Of a DNA stretch of 48,533 bases, positions 27,991 through 35,891 are shown piece by piece. The notes beneath the pieces are model-generated. The model saw nothing but the letters and a program-made list of their open reading frames with translations, was not told the DNA's origin and ran no database searches. Both the position numbers and the translations under genes were made by a program. The DNA is from Acidobacteriota bacterium. Lineage in GTDB: Bacteria > Acidobacteriota > Vicinamibacteria > Vicinamibacterales > UBA8438. Each line of letters starts with the position of its first letter. Within the stretch, counting starts at the first letter, position 1. The stretch covers positions 1 to 48,533 of the forward strand of contig DQNS01000083.1 in assembly GCA_015659035.1 (NCBI GenBank), in the 5' to 3' direction.

Positions 27991-28123
27991 CGTCGGTTTT
28001 CCTCCCCCTGCCCTGTCAGTCTCTGTCTCTGCTATTTGAGACGCCCGGGCCGCCGTGACGGATCCCACGGCGACCCTTCAGTGTACCTTGCTTCGGCCTC
28101 TGATATCCTGATCCGGCGAAGCC

Positions 28124-29926
28124 GTGCGTGAGAATCCACAGGACGGGCATTCATTCGCCAACCCGGACGAGGTGGTCGTCCGGCACCTCGACCTCGACTG
28201 GGACGTGCGGTTCGACCGGCGCACCCTCGACGGTTCTGCCACGCTGCACGTGGAGCGGGTGGTCGAGGGGGCCGGCGCCGCCTTGCGGCTCGACACCCGC
28301 GAGCTGTCGATTATCGCCGTTGAGCTGTCGGATGACGGTGCCGACTGGACACAGACGCCGTTCACCCTCGGCGAAGCGGACCCGATCCTCGGCGCCCCGC
28401 TCGAGGTGACGCTGTCTGAGGCCGCCACGCAGGTGCGCATCGCCTACACGACGAGTCCGGGCGCCTCCGGGGTCCAGTGGCTCGAGCCGGTGCAGACCGC
28501 CGGCAAGATGCACCCGTTCATGTTCACCCAGTCACAGGCGATCCACGCGCGCAGCTGGATTCCGCTGCAGGACACACCCGGTGTGCGGGTCACCTACCGC
28601 GCAACCGTGCGCACGCCGCCCGCACTACGGGCGGTGATGAGCGCCGCCAACGACGCCGAGATGCCGCTCGACGGCGAGTTCCGGTTCGAGATGCGCCAGC
28701 CGATTCCGTCATATCTGATTGCGCTCGCCGTCGGCGATCTCGCGTTTCGGTCGATGGGGGCGCGCACGGGGGTGTATGCCGAGCCGTCGGTGGTCGAGTC
28801 GGCCGCCGCCGAGTTCAACGACACCGAGGCGATGATGGCGGCCACCGAACGGCTGTACGGACCGTATCGCTGGGAGCGCTACGACCTGCTGGTGCTGCCG
28901 CCCAGCTTTCCGTTCGGTGGCATGGAGAACCCGCGGCTGACGTTCGCCACGCCGACCGTCATCGCCGGGGACAAGAGCCTGGTCGCGCTCGTGGCACACG
29001 AGCTCGCGCACTCGTGGTCGGGCAATCTCGTGACCAACGCCACCTGGCGCGACTTCTGGCTGAACGAAGGCGTCACGGTCTATCTCGAGCGCCGCATCCT
29101 GGAGGAGGTCTTCGGCCGCACGCGCGTGGACATGGAGGCCACCCTCGACCGCCAGGCGCTGGACGAGGAACTGGCGCGGCTGGAGCCGCCCGACCAGATC
29201 CTGCACATCGATCTGAAGGGGCGCGACCCGGACGACGGTATGAACCAGGTGCCCTATCTCAAGGGCGAGCTGTTCCTGCGTCTGCTCGAGGAGACTGTCG
29301 GTCGCACGCGCTTCGACACGTTCCTGCGTGGCTACTTCGACCATTTCGCGTTCCGCAGTATCACCACCGGCGACTTCGTCGCCTATTTGAACGCGCATCT
29401 GTTGGCTGACGACGCCGACGCCGATCTGGCCGAGACGCTGCAGATCGACGCCTGGCTCGAGCAGCCCGGGCTGCCGGCCAACGCCCCCCGTTCGGTGTCG
29501 GATGCGTTGACCCGGGTCGAGCAGCAGGCTGCGCGCTGGGCGAGCGGCGAGACGGCGGCCACGGTGCTGGAGACCAGCGACTGGACGACCCAGGAGTGGC
29601 TGCACTTCCTGAAGTCGGTGCCCGAGACGCTGACCGCCGGCCAGATGGCGGAGTTCGATGAGGCGTTCGGGTTCACCGAGGCGGGGAACTCGGAGGTGGC
29701 CCACCAGTGGCTCCTGACTGCCATCCGCAACCACTACGAGCCCGCCTACCTCCGGCTCGAGACGTATCTGGTTGGGATCGGCCGGCGCAAGCTGATCAAG
29801 CCGCTGTACGACGAACTGGTCAAGACGCCGGACGGCCGGGCTCGTGCCGAGGCGATCTACGAGCGTGCCCGGCCCGGCTATCACCCGATCGCCGTCTCGT
29901 CGATCGACGAAGTGGTCAGACCGTAG
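28124..29926 (+). CDS. M1 family aminopeptidase, leukotriene-A4-hydrolase type
   Basis: A 600-residue zinc aminopeptidase. It begins HSFANPDEVVVRHLDLDWDV, typical of the LTA4H group. The GGMENPRLTF exopeptidase motif is followed by the zinc site HELAHSWSGN (H292, E293, H296) and the third ligand E315 in WLNEGVTVYLE. The C-terminal helical LTA4H domain covers about 440-600. The start is GTG at 28124, and the extent matches homologues. No signal peptide is seen, so it is likely cytosolic peptide turnover. TATCCT at 28104-28109 may be a -10 element. Confidence 0.94.
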   Translation: MRENPQDGHSFANPDEVVVRHLDLDWDVRFDRRTLDGSATLHVERVVEGAGAALRLDTRELSIIAVELSDDGADWTQTPFTLGEADPILGAPLEVTLSEAATQVRIAYTTSPGASGVQWLEPVQTAGKMHPFMFTQSQAIHARSWIPLQDTPGVRVTYRATVRTPPALRAVMSAANDAEMPLDGEFRFEMRQPIPSYLIALAVGDLAFRSMGARTGVYAEPSVVESAAAEFNDTEAMMAATERLYGPYRWERYDLLVLPPSFPFGGMENPRLTFATPTVIAGDKSLVALVAHELAHSWSGNLVTNATWRDFWLNEGVTVYLERRILEEVFGRTRVDMEATLDRQALDEELARLEPPDQILHIDLKGRDPDDGMNQVPYLKGELFLRLLEETVGRTRFDTFLRGYFDHFAFRSITTGDFVAYLNAHLLADDADADLAETLQIDAWLEQPGLPANAPRSVSDALTRVEQQAARWASGETAATVLETSDWTTQEWLHFLKSVPETLTAGQMAEFDEAFGFTEAGNSEVAHQWLLTAIRNHYEPAYLRLETYLVGIGRRKLIKPLYDELVKTPDGRARAEAIYERARPGYHPIAVSSIDEVVRP

Positions 29927-29957
29927 GCCCGCAGAAGTCAGAGGGCAGAAGTCGGGA

Positions 29958-29984
29958 GAAGCCGGAAGGCTTCGCCATCTTTTT
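29958..29984 (+). terminator. Rho-independent terminator after the M1 aminopeptidase
   Basis: GAAGCC (29958-29963), tetraloop GGAA and GGCTTC (29968-29973) form a perfect 6-bp hairpin, followed after a few bases by TTTTT (29980-29984). It is the clearest intrinsic terminator in the window. Confidence 0.7.
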
Positions 29985-30171
29985 GCTTCCGTCGTCCGGA
30001 ACATTGGCGGTGTTCGGTGTCGGCATCGACTGGCGGGTGGTGACCGGCACGCTCGGGTGCTGTCTGCTGGGTACCGTTGTCTTTCCGGGTGGTGCCGATG
30101 CTGGCCCTCCACCACGAGTAACCTCCCGTTCGCGCGCCGGCTCGTGGGTTCGTGGGGTGGCGCCCCGGGGC

Positions 30172-30177
30172 TATAAT
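30172..30177 (+). promoter_or_regulatory. Consensus -10 box TATAAT, 17 nt before a start codon
   Basis: TATAAT in GGCTATAATCGG; start ATG at 30195. A poor -35 (TTCGTG) lies 17 bp upstream. The context is almost identical to the box at 12307-12312. Confidence 0.5.
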
Positions 30178-30194
30178 CGGCTCCGAGCTACCGC

Positions 30195-31922
30195 ATGAGT
30201 ACCCGAGGGGGAACGCGCACTGCCGCCCTGGTCGTCGGCATGGCCGGCGTGCTGGCGCTGGCTGTCGTCTGGGCGCAGGACCCCGGCGTCGAGGCCCGGG
30301 TGGACCAGGTCTTCGAGCGATGGGACCGCCCCGATACGCCTGGCTGCGCCGTGTCGGTCATGCGGGACGGCCGCCTCGTTTACGCCCACGGATACGGCAG
30401 CGCCAACCTCGAGTACGACATCCCGATCACGCCGTCGTCGGTTTTTCACGTCGCCTCGATCTCGAAGCAGTTCACCGCCATGGCGGTCGCGCTGCTCGTG
30501 TCCGAGGGCCGCGTGTCGTGGGACGACGACATCCGGCGCTACGTCCCCGAGGTCCCGGACTTCGGCCCCCGCATCACCCTGGGTCATCTGGCGCATCACA
30601 CCAGCGGGTTGCGCGACCAGTGGAGCCTGCTGCGAATGGCGGGGTGGCGGTGGGAGGAGGACGTCGTCAGGCAAGTGGACGTGCTGGACCTGACGTCGCG
30701 TCAGCGGGCGCTCAACTTCGAGCCCGGCTCCGAGTTCCTGTACAGCAACACCGGATACACCCTGCTCGCCGTGGTGGTGCAGCGGGTGAGTGGTCAGTCG
30801 TTTCGGCAGTTCACCGAGGCACGTATCTTCGGGCCGCTCGGCATGAGGGAGACCGGTTTCGAGGACGACCATACCGCCATCGTGCGTCGCCGCGCCTACG
30901 CCTACGCGCCGGGTGACGATGGCGGGTACCGGGTCAGCATCCCGGATTTCGACACCGTGGGCGCCACCGGTCTGCTGACGACCGTCGAGGATCTCGCGCG
31001 GTGGGACCGCAACTTCTACACCGCCGAGGTGGGAGGGCGCGAGGTGCTCGCCGATCTGCACCGGCGCGGCACGCTGCGTGACGACCGGGTGATCTCCTAC
31101 GCTGCAGGTCTGGTGCACGGCGTCTACCGGGGGCACGCGACCGTCGGGCATGGCGGGGCTGACGCCGGCTATCGCGCCGAGTTCCTCCGGTTTCCCGACC
31201 GCCGGCTGTCGGTTGCGGTGTTCTGCAACTTCCCATCCTCCGACCCCGATCGGCTGGTGCGCGCGGTTGCCGACGTCTATCTCGAGCCCGCAGACTCCGA
31301 CGAGGGTGAGTCGACACCTGGGTCCGTATTACCGTCAGCGGCGTCGGACGGTCCGGGTACCGCGTCCCGCGCTCCTGTCTCGCGTCCGGCGACGGCTGTC
31401 GAGGCGGACGACCCACTGGGGGAGCTCATCGGGTTCTACCGCCGCGAGGAGAGCGATACCCCGCTGCACCTGATCGTGCGGGAGGGTGCGCTGACGATCC
31501 TCAGCGGCGGGTCGTCCGGCACACTCGTGCCGATCGGACTGGACCGGTTCCGTCTGGATGAGTCGTCAACGGTCGCCACGTTCGACCGATCTACGGGCGT
31601 AGCGACGTTGCTTCTGAGTGGACCGGGTGAGGGGACCTTCACGCAGCAGCCGCGGTGGCGGCCGTCGGCCGTGGAGCTGGCGCCGTTCGCGGGCAGCTAC
31701 TACAGCGCCGAGCTGGCGGTGCAGTACGCGCTGTCAGTGGACCGGGGGCGGCTGGTCCTCCGGCATCGCAAGCTGGGCACGCTCCCGCTGACCCCGACCT
31801 ATCCGGACGGGTTCTTCACGGCGGGGTTCTATCTGGCGTTTACCCAGGGCGTGGATGGCGCCGTCGATGGGTTCACGATGAGCACGGCACGAGCCTGGAA
31901 GATCCGCTTCGATCGCCAATAA
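30195..31922 (+). CDS. Serine hydrolase, class C beta-lactamase / penicillin-binding-protein-like
   Basis: A 575-residue exported protein. A signal peptide (about 8-27, ending VVWAQ) precedes the hydrolase domain at 30-370. Its active-site motifs are SxxK S88-I-S-K91, YxN at Y183 (YSNTGY) and HGG in VGHGGADAGY. The C-terminal region, about 400-575, is a lipocalin-like beta domain (LAPFAGSYYSAELAV) common in Acidobacteriota members of this family. Likely substrates are D-amino peptides or esters; true beta-lactamase activity is not implied. A short-leader promoter lies directly upstream. Confidence 0.92.
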   Translation: MSTRGGTRTAALVVGMAGVLALAVVWAQDPGVEARVDQVFERWDRPDTPGCAVSVMRDGRLVYAHGYGSANLEYDIPITPSSVFHVASISKQFTAMAVALLVSEGRVSWDDDIRRYVPEVPDFGPRITLGHLAHHTSGLRDQWSLLRMAGWRWEEDVVRQVDVLDLTSRQRALNFEPGSEFLYSNTGYTLLAVVVQRVSGQSFRQFTEARIFGPLGMRETGFEDDHTAIVRRRAYAYAPGDDGGYRVSIPDFDTVGATGLLTTVEDLARWDRNFYTAEVGGREVLADLHRRGTLRDDRVISYAAGLVHGVYRGHATVGHGGADAGYRAEFLRFPDRRLSVAVFCNFPSSDPDRLVRAVADVYLEPADSDEGESTPGSVLPSAASDGPGTASRAPVSRPATAVEADDPLGELIGFYRREESDTPLHLIVREGALTILSGGSSGTLVPIGLDRFRLDESSTVATFDRSTGVATLLLSGPGEGTFTQQPRWRPSAVELAPFAGSYYSAELAVQYALSVDRGRLVLRHRKLGTLPLTPTYPDGFFTAGFYLAFTQGVDGAVDGFTMSTARAWKIRFDRQ

Positions 31923-31948
31923 GGGTCCGGTCAAGAGCAAGTTCGAGG

Positions 31949-32224
31949 TCAGCCGTTCTGGTCGGCCGCCTGTTTCTCCGTCTCTTCCTCCGCCTCTTCC
32001 TCGGCCGCTTCGAACGCGGCGAGCCCTTCCTGCTGCCACTCGGTCAGCGGCTGCGGCCCGGCGACGATCCCGTCGAGATCCCGGTCCACGCCGGCCGGCG
32101 GCGGGGGCGCCGCCGCTTTACGGTCCTTCGCCTCCTGACGCCGGGCATTCTTGATCTTGCGTTGCTCCTGCCGGGCGCGCTCTTTCTGTCGTTTCTGCTG
32201 AGTTGGTCGTCCGCGTGTTGCCAA
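31949..32224 (-). CDS. Small highly charged protein (TTG start)
   Basis: A 91-residue protein. The frame continues upstream to 32347, but a near-perfect Shine-Dalgarno (GGGAGGTGA) lies 7 nt before a TTG at 32224, which fixes the start. The N-terminal 35 residues are strongly basic (TQQKRQKERARQEQRKIKNARR), then comes a proline patch and an acidic, helix-prone tail (AFEAAEEEAEEETEKQ). It is a coiled-coil or nucleic-acid-binding type of composition with no known domain. A good sigma-70-like promoter is present about 150 nt upstream. Confidence 0.68.
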   Translation of the reverse strand: MATRGRPTQQKRQKERARQEQRKIKNARRQEAKDRKAAAPPPPAGVDRDLDGIVAGPQPLTEWQQEGLAAFEAAEEEAEEETEKQAADQNG

Positions 32225-32258
32225 AGCGTCACCTCCCTGGAGCGGGATGGGGGTCCGG

Positions 32259-32288
32259 CCTGAGCAGAGGAGCGGGTCTGTCGAAGCG
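32259..32288. repeat. Dispersed intergenic repeat, diverged copy C
   Basis: CCTGAGCAGAGGAGCGGGTCTGTCGAAGCG resembles the core of 37512-37546 (CCTGAGCGGAGCGGGTCGTGACGTTGTCGAAGGG) with internal gaps. Confidence 0.35.
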
Positions 32289-32371
32289 ACGCGCTGTGGG
32301 GAAAGCGGTTGGAAGACCCGTCGGCTCGCGGTGGGTCCGTCCACCAATGGCCACGTTGATGTCCACTATCT

Positions 32372-32400
32372 AGAATACCAGCGCGCCCCGCGAAAGGCAA
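32372..32400 (-). promoter_or_regulatory. Sigma-70-like promoter TTGCCT-17-TATTCT
   Basis: Minus-strand -35 TTGCCT (forward 32395-32400) and -10 TATTCT (forward 32372-32377), spaced exactly 17 bp. It would give the small charged protein at 32224 a leader of about 140 nt, in which I see no recognised riboswitch. Confidence 0.5.
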
Positions 32401-32500
32401 AGCGTGGTGCTTAGCGGGGAAGCGGTGTCGACTCGATCCGATCTGGTGGCGCGGGCACCGCGGGGCCCGTCACGTCGCTCGACACCGGCCCGGCCGGCGC

Positions 32501-32596
32501 TCACCCGGACCAGATCGCCATCGCCGTCACGAACACCGCCCCTGCGACGATGGCAGCGACCGCCAGCGCCAGCACGCGACTGATCAGCTTCGGCAT
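32501..32596 (-). CDS. Possible 31-residue single-TM protein
   Basis: ATG at 32596 to TGA at 32501 encodes MPKLISRV followed by about 20 alanine/valine/leucine/isoleucine residues and a WSG end, an almost ideal single transmembrane segment with a positive N-terminus. The ribosome site is weak (GGAG about 14 nt upstream). It lies divergently from the D-aminoacylase gene, in a gap of 465 nt between annotated genes. It could also be a chance hydrophobic frame in GC-rich DNA. Confidence 0.4.
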   Translation of the reverse strand: MPKLISRVLALAVAAIVAGAVFVTAMAIWSG

Positions 32597-32689
32597 GGCG
32601 TGGAACCGGACTCCGGCGGGCAGGATAACATGGTAGCTTGCGACGCTCTGATCAGGCGGTCGGCTCGGCTGACCCCCTGTTCCTCCATC

Positions 32690-34264
32690 ATGCGGATCGG
32701 CCTGCGCCTGTCGTGCACCCTGCTGCTCGCGGTGGCGGCACCGGCACCGCTGGCCCAGGAGGCCTACGACCTCGTCATCGCCGGCGGGTTCGTCGTCGAC
32801 GGCACCGGCACCCCGGGGTATCGCGCCGACGTTGCTGTTGCCGGTGAGCGGATCGTGGCCGTCGGGCTGGTCGACCCCTCACGGGCGCGCCGGGTCATCG
32901 ACGCCGGCGGGCTCTGGGTCACCCCCGGCTTCATCGACCCGCACTCGCACGCTGCCGGCGGCCTCGCCTCGGCCGAGCTCAGCCATGCGCGGCCGCTGCT
33001 TGCGCAGGGGATCACGACGGTCTTCGTCAACCCGGACGGTGGCGGTCCCGTCGATCTGGTCGCCCAGCGTGGACAGCTGCTCGAGCACGGTCTCGGCGTC
33101 AACGTTGCGCAGTTGGTCGGCCACGGCTCGATCCGCAGCACGGTCATCGGCCGGGATGACCGCGCGCCGACCGCCGACGAGCTGGATCGGATGCGGGCGC
33201 TGGCGCGCGAGGCGATGGAGCAGGGGGCGTTCGGGCTCTCCTCGGGGCTCTTCTACGCGCCCGGCAGCTATGCCGAGATCGGCGAGGTGGTCGAGCTGGG
33301 GAAGGTCGTGGCCCGTTACGGCGGCGTCTACACAAGCCACATTCGCGACGAGTCCGACTACACGATCGGACTCCCGGCGGCGATCGACGAGGTGATCCGG
33401 GTCGCCCGCGAGGCCGGCATGCGCGGCAGTGTCACCCATATCAAGGCGCTCGGGCCCCGGGTGTGGGGCACCGCCGCCAACGTCATCGCGCAGATCGAGC
33501 AGGCACGGGCCGCCGGTGTCGAGGTGTTCGCCTGTCAGTACCCGTACACGGCGTCGGCGACCGGGCTGAGCGCCGCGCTGCTCGACCGCTGGATTCAGGA
33601 AGGGGACCGCGAGCAGATGTTTGCCCGGCTGCGCGACCCCGAAGTACGCCGTCGGGTGCGGCGCGAGATGGTCGAGAACCTGGACCGACGCGGGGGCGCC
33701 GAGCGCATCCAGTTCCGGCGGCACCAGGCGGACCCGTCTATCGAGGGACGCACGCTCGCCGCGGTGGCGGCCGAGCGGGGGCAGAACCCGGTCGAGACCG
33801 CGCTGGCATTGATCGAGGAGGGCGGTCCGGGCATCGTTTCCTTCAATATGACGGACGCCGACGTCGAGCTGTTCATGCGCCAACCGTGGGTGATGACCTG
33901 CACCGACGGCGGCCTGGTGCAGATGGGCAGCGGTGTGCCGCACCCCCGCAACTACGGCACCTATCCGCGCAAGCTCCGAAAGTATGTGATCGACGATGAC
34001 GTGGTCGGGTTGTCGGACGCGGTGCGGAGCATGACCTACACCCCGGCCACCCTGTATCGCGTCGCCGACCGCGGCATCATCCGCGTGGGGGCGATCGCCG
34101 ACCTCGCGGTCATCGATCCGGCCACGGTCCGTGACACGGCGACCTTCACCGACCCGCACCAGCTGTCAGAGGGCATGGTCCACGTGCTGGTGAACGGCCA
34201 GCTGGTCATCGACGGCGCGCGGTTCACCGGCGCCCTCCCGGGGCAGGTGCTCTCACAGCGCTAG
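32690..34264 (+). CDS. N-acyl-D-amino-acid deacylase (D-aminoacylase), exported
   Basis: A 524-residue amidohydrolase-superfamily enzyme releasing D-amino acids from N-acyl or dipeptide forms. A signal peptide spans 1-22 (ending LAQ). The family opening YDLVIAGGFVVDGTGTPGYRADVAV is followed by the metal motif HSH (H85, H87) in GFIDPHSHAAGG, then TSHIRDES, VTHIKALG and the late aspartate in TCTDGGLV. SHPRNYGTYPRKL-like residues near 420 are typical of D-aminoacylases. The ATG at 32690 starts the signal peptide; the open frame before it carries no homology. With the racemase/GNAT cluster it suggests acyl-D-amino-acid turnover. Confidence 0.92.
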   Translation: MRIGLRLSCTLLLAVAAPAPLAQEAYDLVIAGGFVVDGTGTPGYRADVAVAGERIVAVGLVDPSRARRVIDAGGLWVTPGFIDPHSHAAGGLASAELSHARPLLAQGITTVFVNPDGGGPVDLVAQRGQLLEHGLGVNVAQLVGHGSIRSTVIGRDDRAPTADELDRMRALAREAMEQGAFGLSSGLFYAPGSYAEIGEVVELGKVVARYGGVYTSHIRDESDYTIGLPAAIDEVIRVAREAGMRGSVTHIKALGPRVWGTAANVIAQIEQARAAGVEVFACQYPYTASATGLSAALLDRWIQEGDREQMFARLRDPEVRRRVRREMVENLDRRGGAERIQFRRHQADPSIEGRTLAAVAAERGQNPVETALALIEEGGPGIVSFNMTDADVELFMRQPWVMTCTDGGLVQMGSGVPHPRNYGTYPRKLRKYVIDDDVVGLSDAVRSMTYTPATLYRVADRGIIRVGAIADLAVIDPATVRDTATFTDPHQLSEGMVHVLVNGQLVIDGARFTGALPGQVLSQR

Positions 34265-34295
34265 GTCCTTATTCTCCACTCTTCCGACGATCCTC

Positions 34296-34874
34296 ATGGA
34301 TGCATTCCGCGACGGCCTGCTGGCACTCGGTGTGCCCGGTCTGTTCATCATCGCGCTGCTCGATTCCGCCGGCGTGCCGCTTCCCGGTGGCGTCGACATC
34401 GTCCTCATGCTGCTGTCCTGGCAGCAGCCGTCACTGTTCGTCCTGTTCGTGCTGACGGCCGCCGTCGCCTCGACCCTCGGCTGCCTCGTCCTCTACCGCG
34501 TGGGACGCACCGGTGGCGAGATGGCGGTGCGTCGACTCGACCCGGAGAAGCGCCGGTGGGTGACCGAGAAGGTCCTCGAGAACGACATCCTGGCGATGAT
34601 GGTGGCGGTCCTGGCCCCGCCCCCCCTGCCGACCAAGGTCTTCATGCTGGTCGCGGGGTTCGTCGGGATGCCCTGGCAACGCTTCGTCTCGGCGGTGTTC
34701 GCGGGACGGATGATCCGCTTCGGTGGCGAGGCGTATCTGGCGGTCCGTCTCGGCGACCAGGCGCTCGAGACCCTGCAGCAAAACTATCCGCTCATCGGGG
34801 CGGTGCTGGCGGGTGCTGTGGTGGTCTATCTCGTCGTGAAGTGGTGGCGAAAACGGCGAGAGGCCCCTGTCTGA
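34296..34874 (+). CDS. DedA / VTT-domain (SNARE-associated) membrane protein
   Basis: A 192-residue membrane protein with about five hydrophobic segments. It matches the DedA/VTT family: a first re-entrant region with LDSAGVPLPGGVDIVLMLL, a glycine-containing GCLVLYRVGRTGGE, and APPPLPTKVFMLVAGFVGMPW corresponding to the conserved loop. DedA-like proteins act in lipid-carrier (undecaprenyl phosphate) or phospholipid flipping and pH/antibiotic tolerance. It ends with a basic cytoplasmic tail. It lies 31 nt after the D-aminoacylase and is probably co-transcribed with it. Confidence 0.88.
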   Translation: MDAFRDGLLALGVPGLFIIALLDSAGVPLPGGVDIVLMLLSWQQPSLFVLFVLTAAVASTLGCLVLYRVGRTGGEMAVRRLDPEKRRWVTEKVLENDILAMMVAVLAPPPLPTKVFMLVAGFVGMPWQRFVSAVFAGRMIRFGGEAYLAVRLGDQALETLQQNYPLIGAVLAGAVVVYLVVKWWRKRREAPV

Positions 34875-34908
34875 CGTCACCACACCGGAACACAGTGTGT
34901 AGACATCA

Positions 34909-34952
34909 GTGGGCAAGGCTTGAGCCTTGCCCACGCAGGCCTGAAGGCCTGC
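34909..34952. repeat. Two abutting perfect palindromes
   Basis: GTGGGCAAGGCT-TG-AGCCTTGCCCAC (34909-34934, 12-bp arms) is directly followed by GCAGGCCT-GA-AGGCCTGC (34935-34952, 8-bp arms). They lie between the convergent DedA-like and alpha/beta-hydrolase genes. Such twin hairpins may be a bidirectional terminator or a REP-like repeat. Confidence 0.75.
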
Positions 34953-34983
34953 GCCACATGGAAGACCCAGGTGCGCTTCGGGT

Positions 34984-35775
34984 TTAGTGCGTCTTCGCGA
35001 CGATGTTGAAGAAATCGAACAGCGTGCCAACCACCTCTTTGCTCTGGGAGATGAAGAGCGAGTGATCGCCACCGGCGATCTCGACGTAGAGGTGCTCCAT
35101 CCCTAGTTCCTTCATCCGCGCCACCGACGCGCGGGACCGCTCGACCGGGACCGTCCCGTCCTCCGAGCCGTGCAGCACCAGGAACGGAATGTGCCGGATG
35201 GCGTCCTGGTCCACGTAGTCGGCGCTCATGCCGCCACCGGCCGCGGCGGCGAGCCCGGCCCAGATGTCCGGGTACCGGCTCGCGATGTAGTAGGTGCCGG
35301 CGCCGCCCATCGAGTGACCCCAGAGATAGATGCGGTTCTCGTCGATGTTGAACTCGTCTCGGACCATCCCGATAACCGTCATCACGTCCTTCTCGGCCAA
35401 CTGGTCCGGTCGGTTGTTGCCGCGATAGCCATACCCGCCGCGTCGTGTGTAGCCCAGCGGGGTCACGACGATGTAGCCGTCACGTTCGGCGCGGTCGAGG
35501 AATCCGGCATACCCCATCAACCAGTCGTATTGCCGCCCGGCGCCGTGTAGCGACACCATCAGCCGATATGGGTCGCTGCCGTCATAGGAGGTCGGCACAA
35601 AGAGCGCGTACGGCAGCGTTTCGCCTGTTTCCGTCATCGTGTACGTGCGGTGCTGCACACGCGGGTCGGTGATGGCGCTCTCATCGTCGCGCGCTTCTCG
35701 TTGCGCTACGGCCGCGTGTGCCGCGCCGAGCAACAAGGCGAGGGAGAATGTGCCGATCCGTCGTCTGGTCGTCAT
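34984..35775 (-). CDS. Exported alpha/beta hydrolase (PHB-depolymerase / esterase-like)
   Basis: A 263-residue protein with a signal peptide (about 1-22, ending AVAQ). The hydrolase fold shows the oxyanion strand LMVSLHGAGRQYD, nucleophile serine in GHSMGGAGT, acid in LHGSEDGTVP and histidine in AGGDHSLF. This is the esterase / poly(3-hydroxybutyrate) depolymerase group (COG4099-like). The frame extends to 35871. The start at 35775 is preferred since GAGAG lies 7 nt before it; an ATG at 35781 is the alternative. Likely acts on esters outside the cytoplasm; substrate unknown. Confidence 0.87.
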   Translation of the reverse strand: MTTRRRIGTFSLALLLGAAHAAVAQREARDDESAITDPRVQHRTYTMTETGETLPYALFVPTSYDGSDPYRLMVSLHGAGRQYDWLMGYAGFLDRAERDGYIVVTPLGYTRRGGYGYRGNNRPDQLAEKDVMTVIGMVRDEFNIDENRIYLWGHSMGGAGTYYIASRYPDIWAGLAAAAGGGMSADYVDQDAIRHIPFLVLHGSEDGTVPVERSRASVARMKELGMEHLYVEIAGGDHSLFISQSKEVVGTLFDFFNIVAKTH

Positions 35776-35819
35776 GGTCATCTCTCGGTGTCCGTTCAGT
35801 GTCACAGACTCGCTGCCCG

Positions 35820-35850
35820 GGACACTAGTGTCCTGTCCGAAGCCTGTCAA
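35820..35850 (-). promoter_or_regulatory. TTGACA-17-TAGTGT promoter with overlapping 14-bp palindrome
   Basis: Minus-strand consensus -35 TTGACA (forward 35845-35850) is 17 bp from TAGTGT (forward 35822-35827). The perfect palindrome GGACACTAGTGTCC (35820-35833) covers the -10, a layout typical of a repressor operator. It would control the alpha/beta hydrolase gene. Confidence 0.5.
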
Positions 35851-35877
35851 GAAGGGGATGGGAGACCCCAAGACATC

Positions 35878-35883
35878 TATACT
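35878..35883 (+). promoter_or_regulatory. -10-like TATACT, 8 nt before a start codon
   Basis: TATACT precedes the ATG at 35892 of the broken FAD oxidoreductase, another short-leader arrangement. Confidence 0.35.
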
Positions 35884-35891
35884 GAAGGCGT

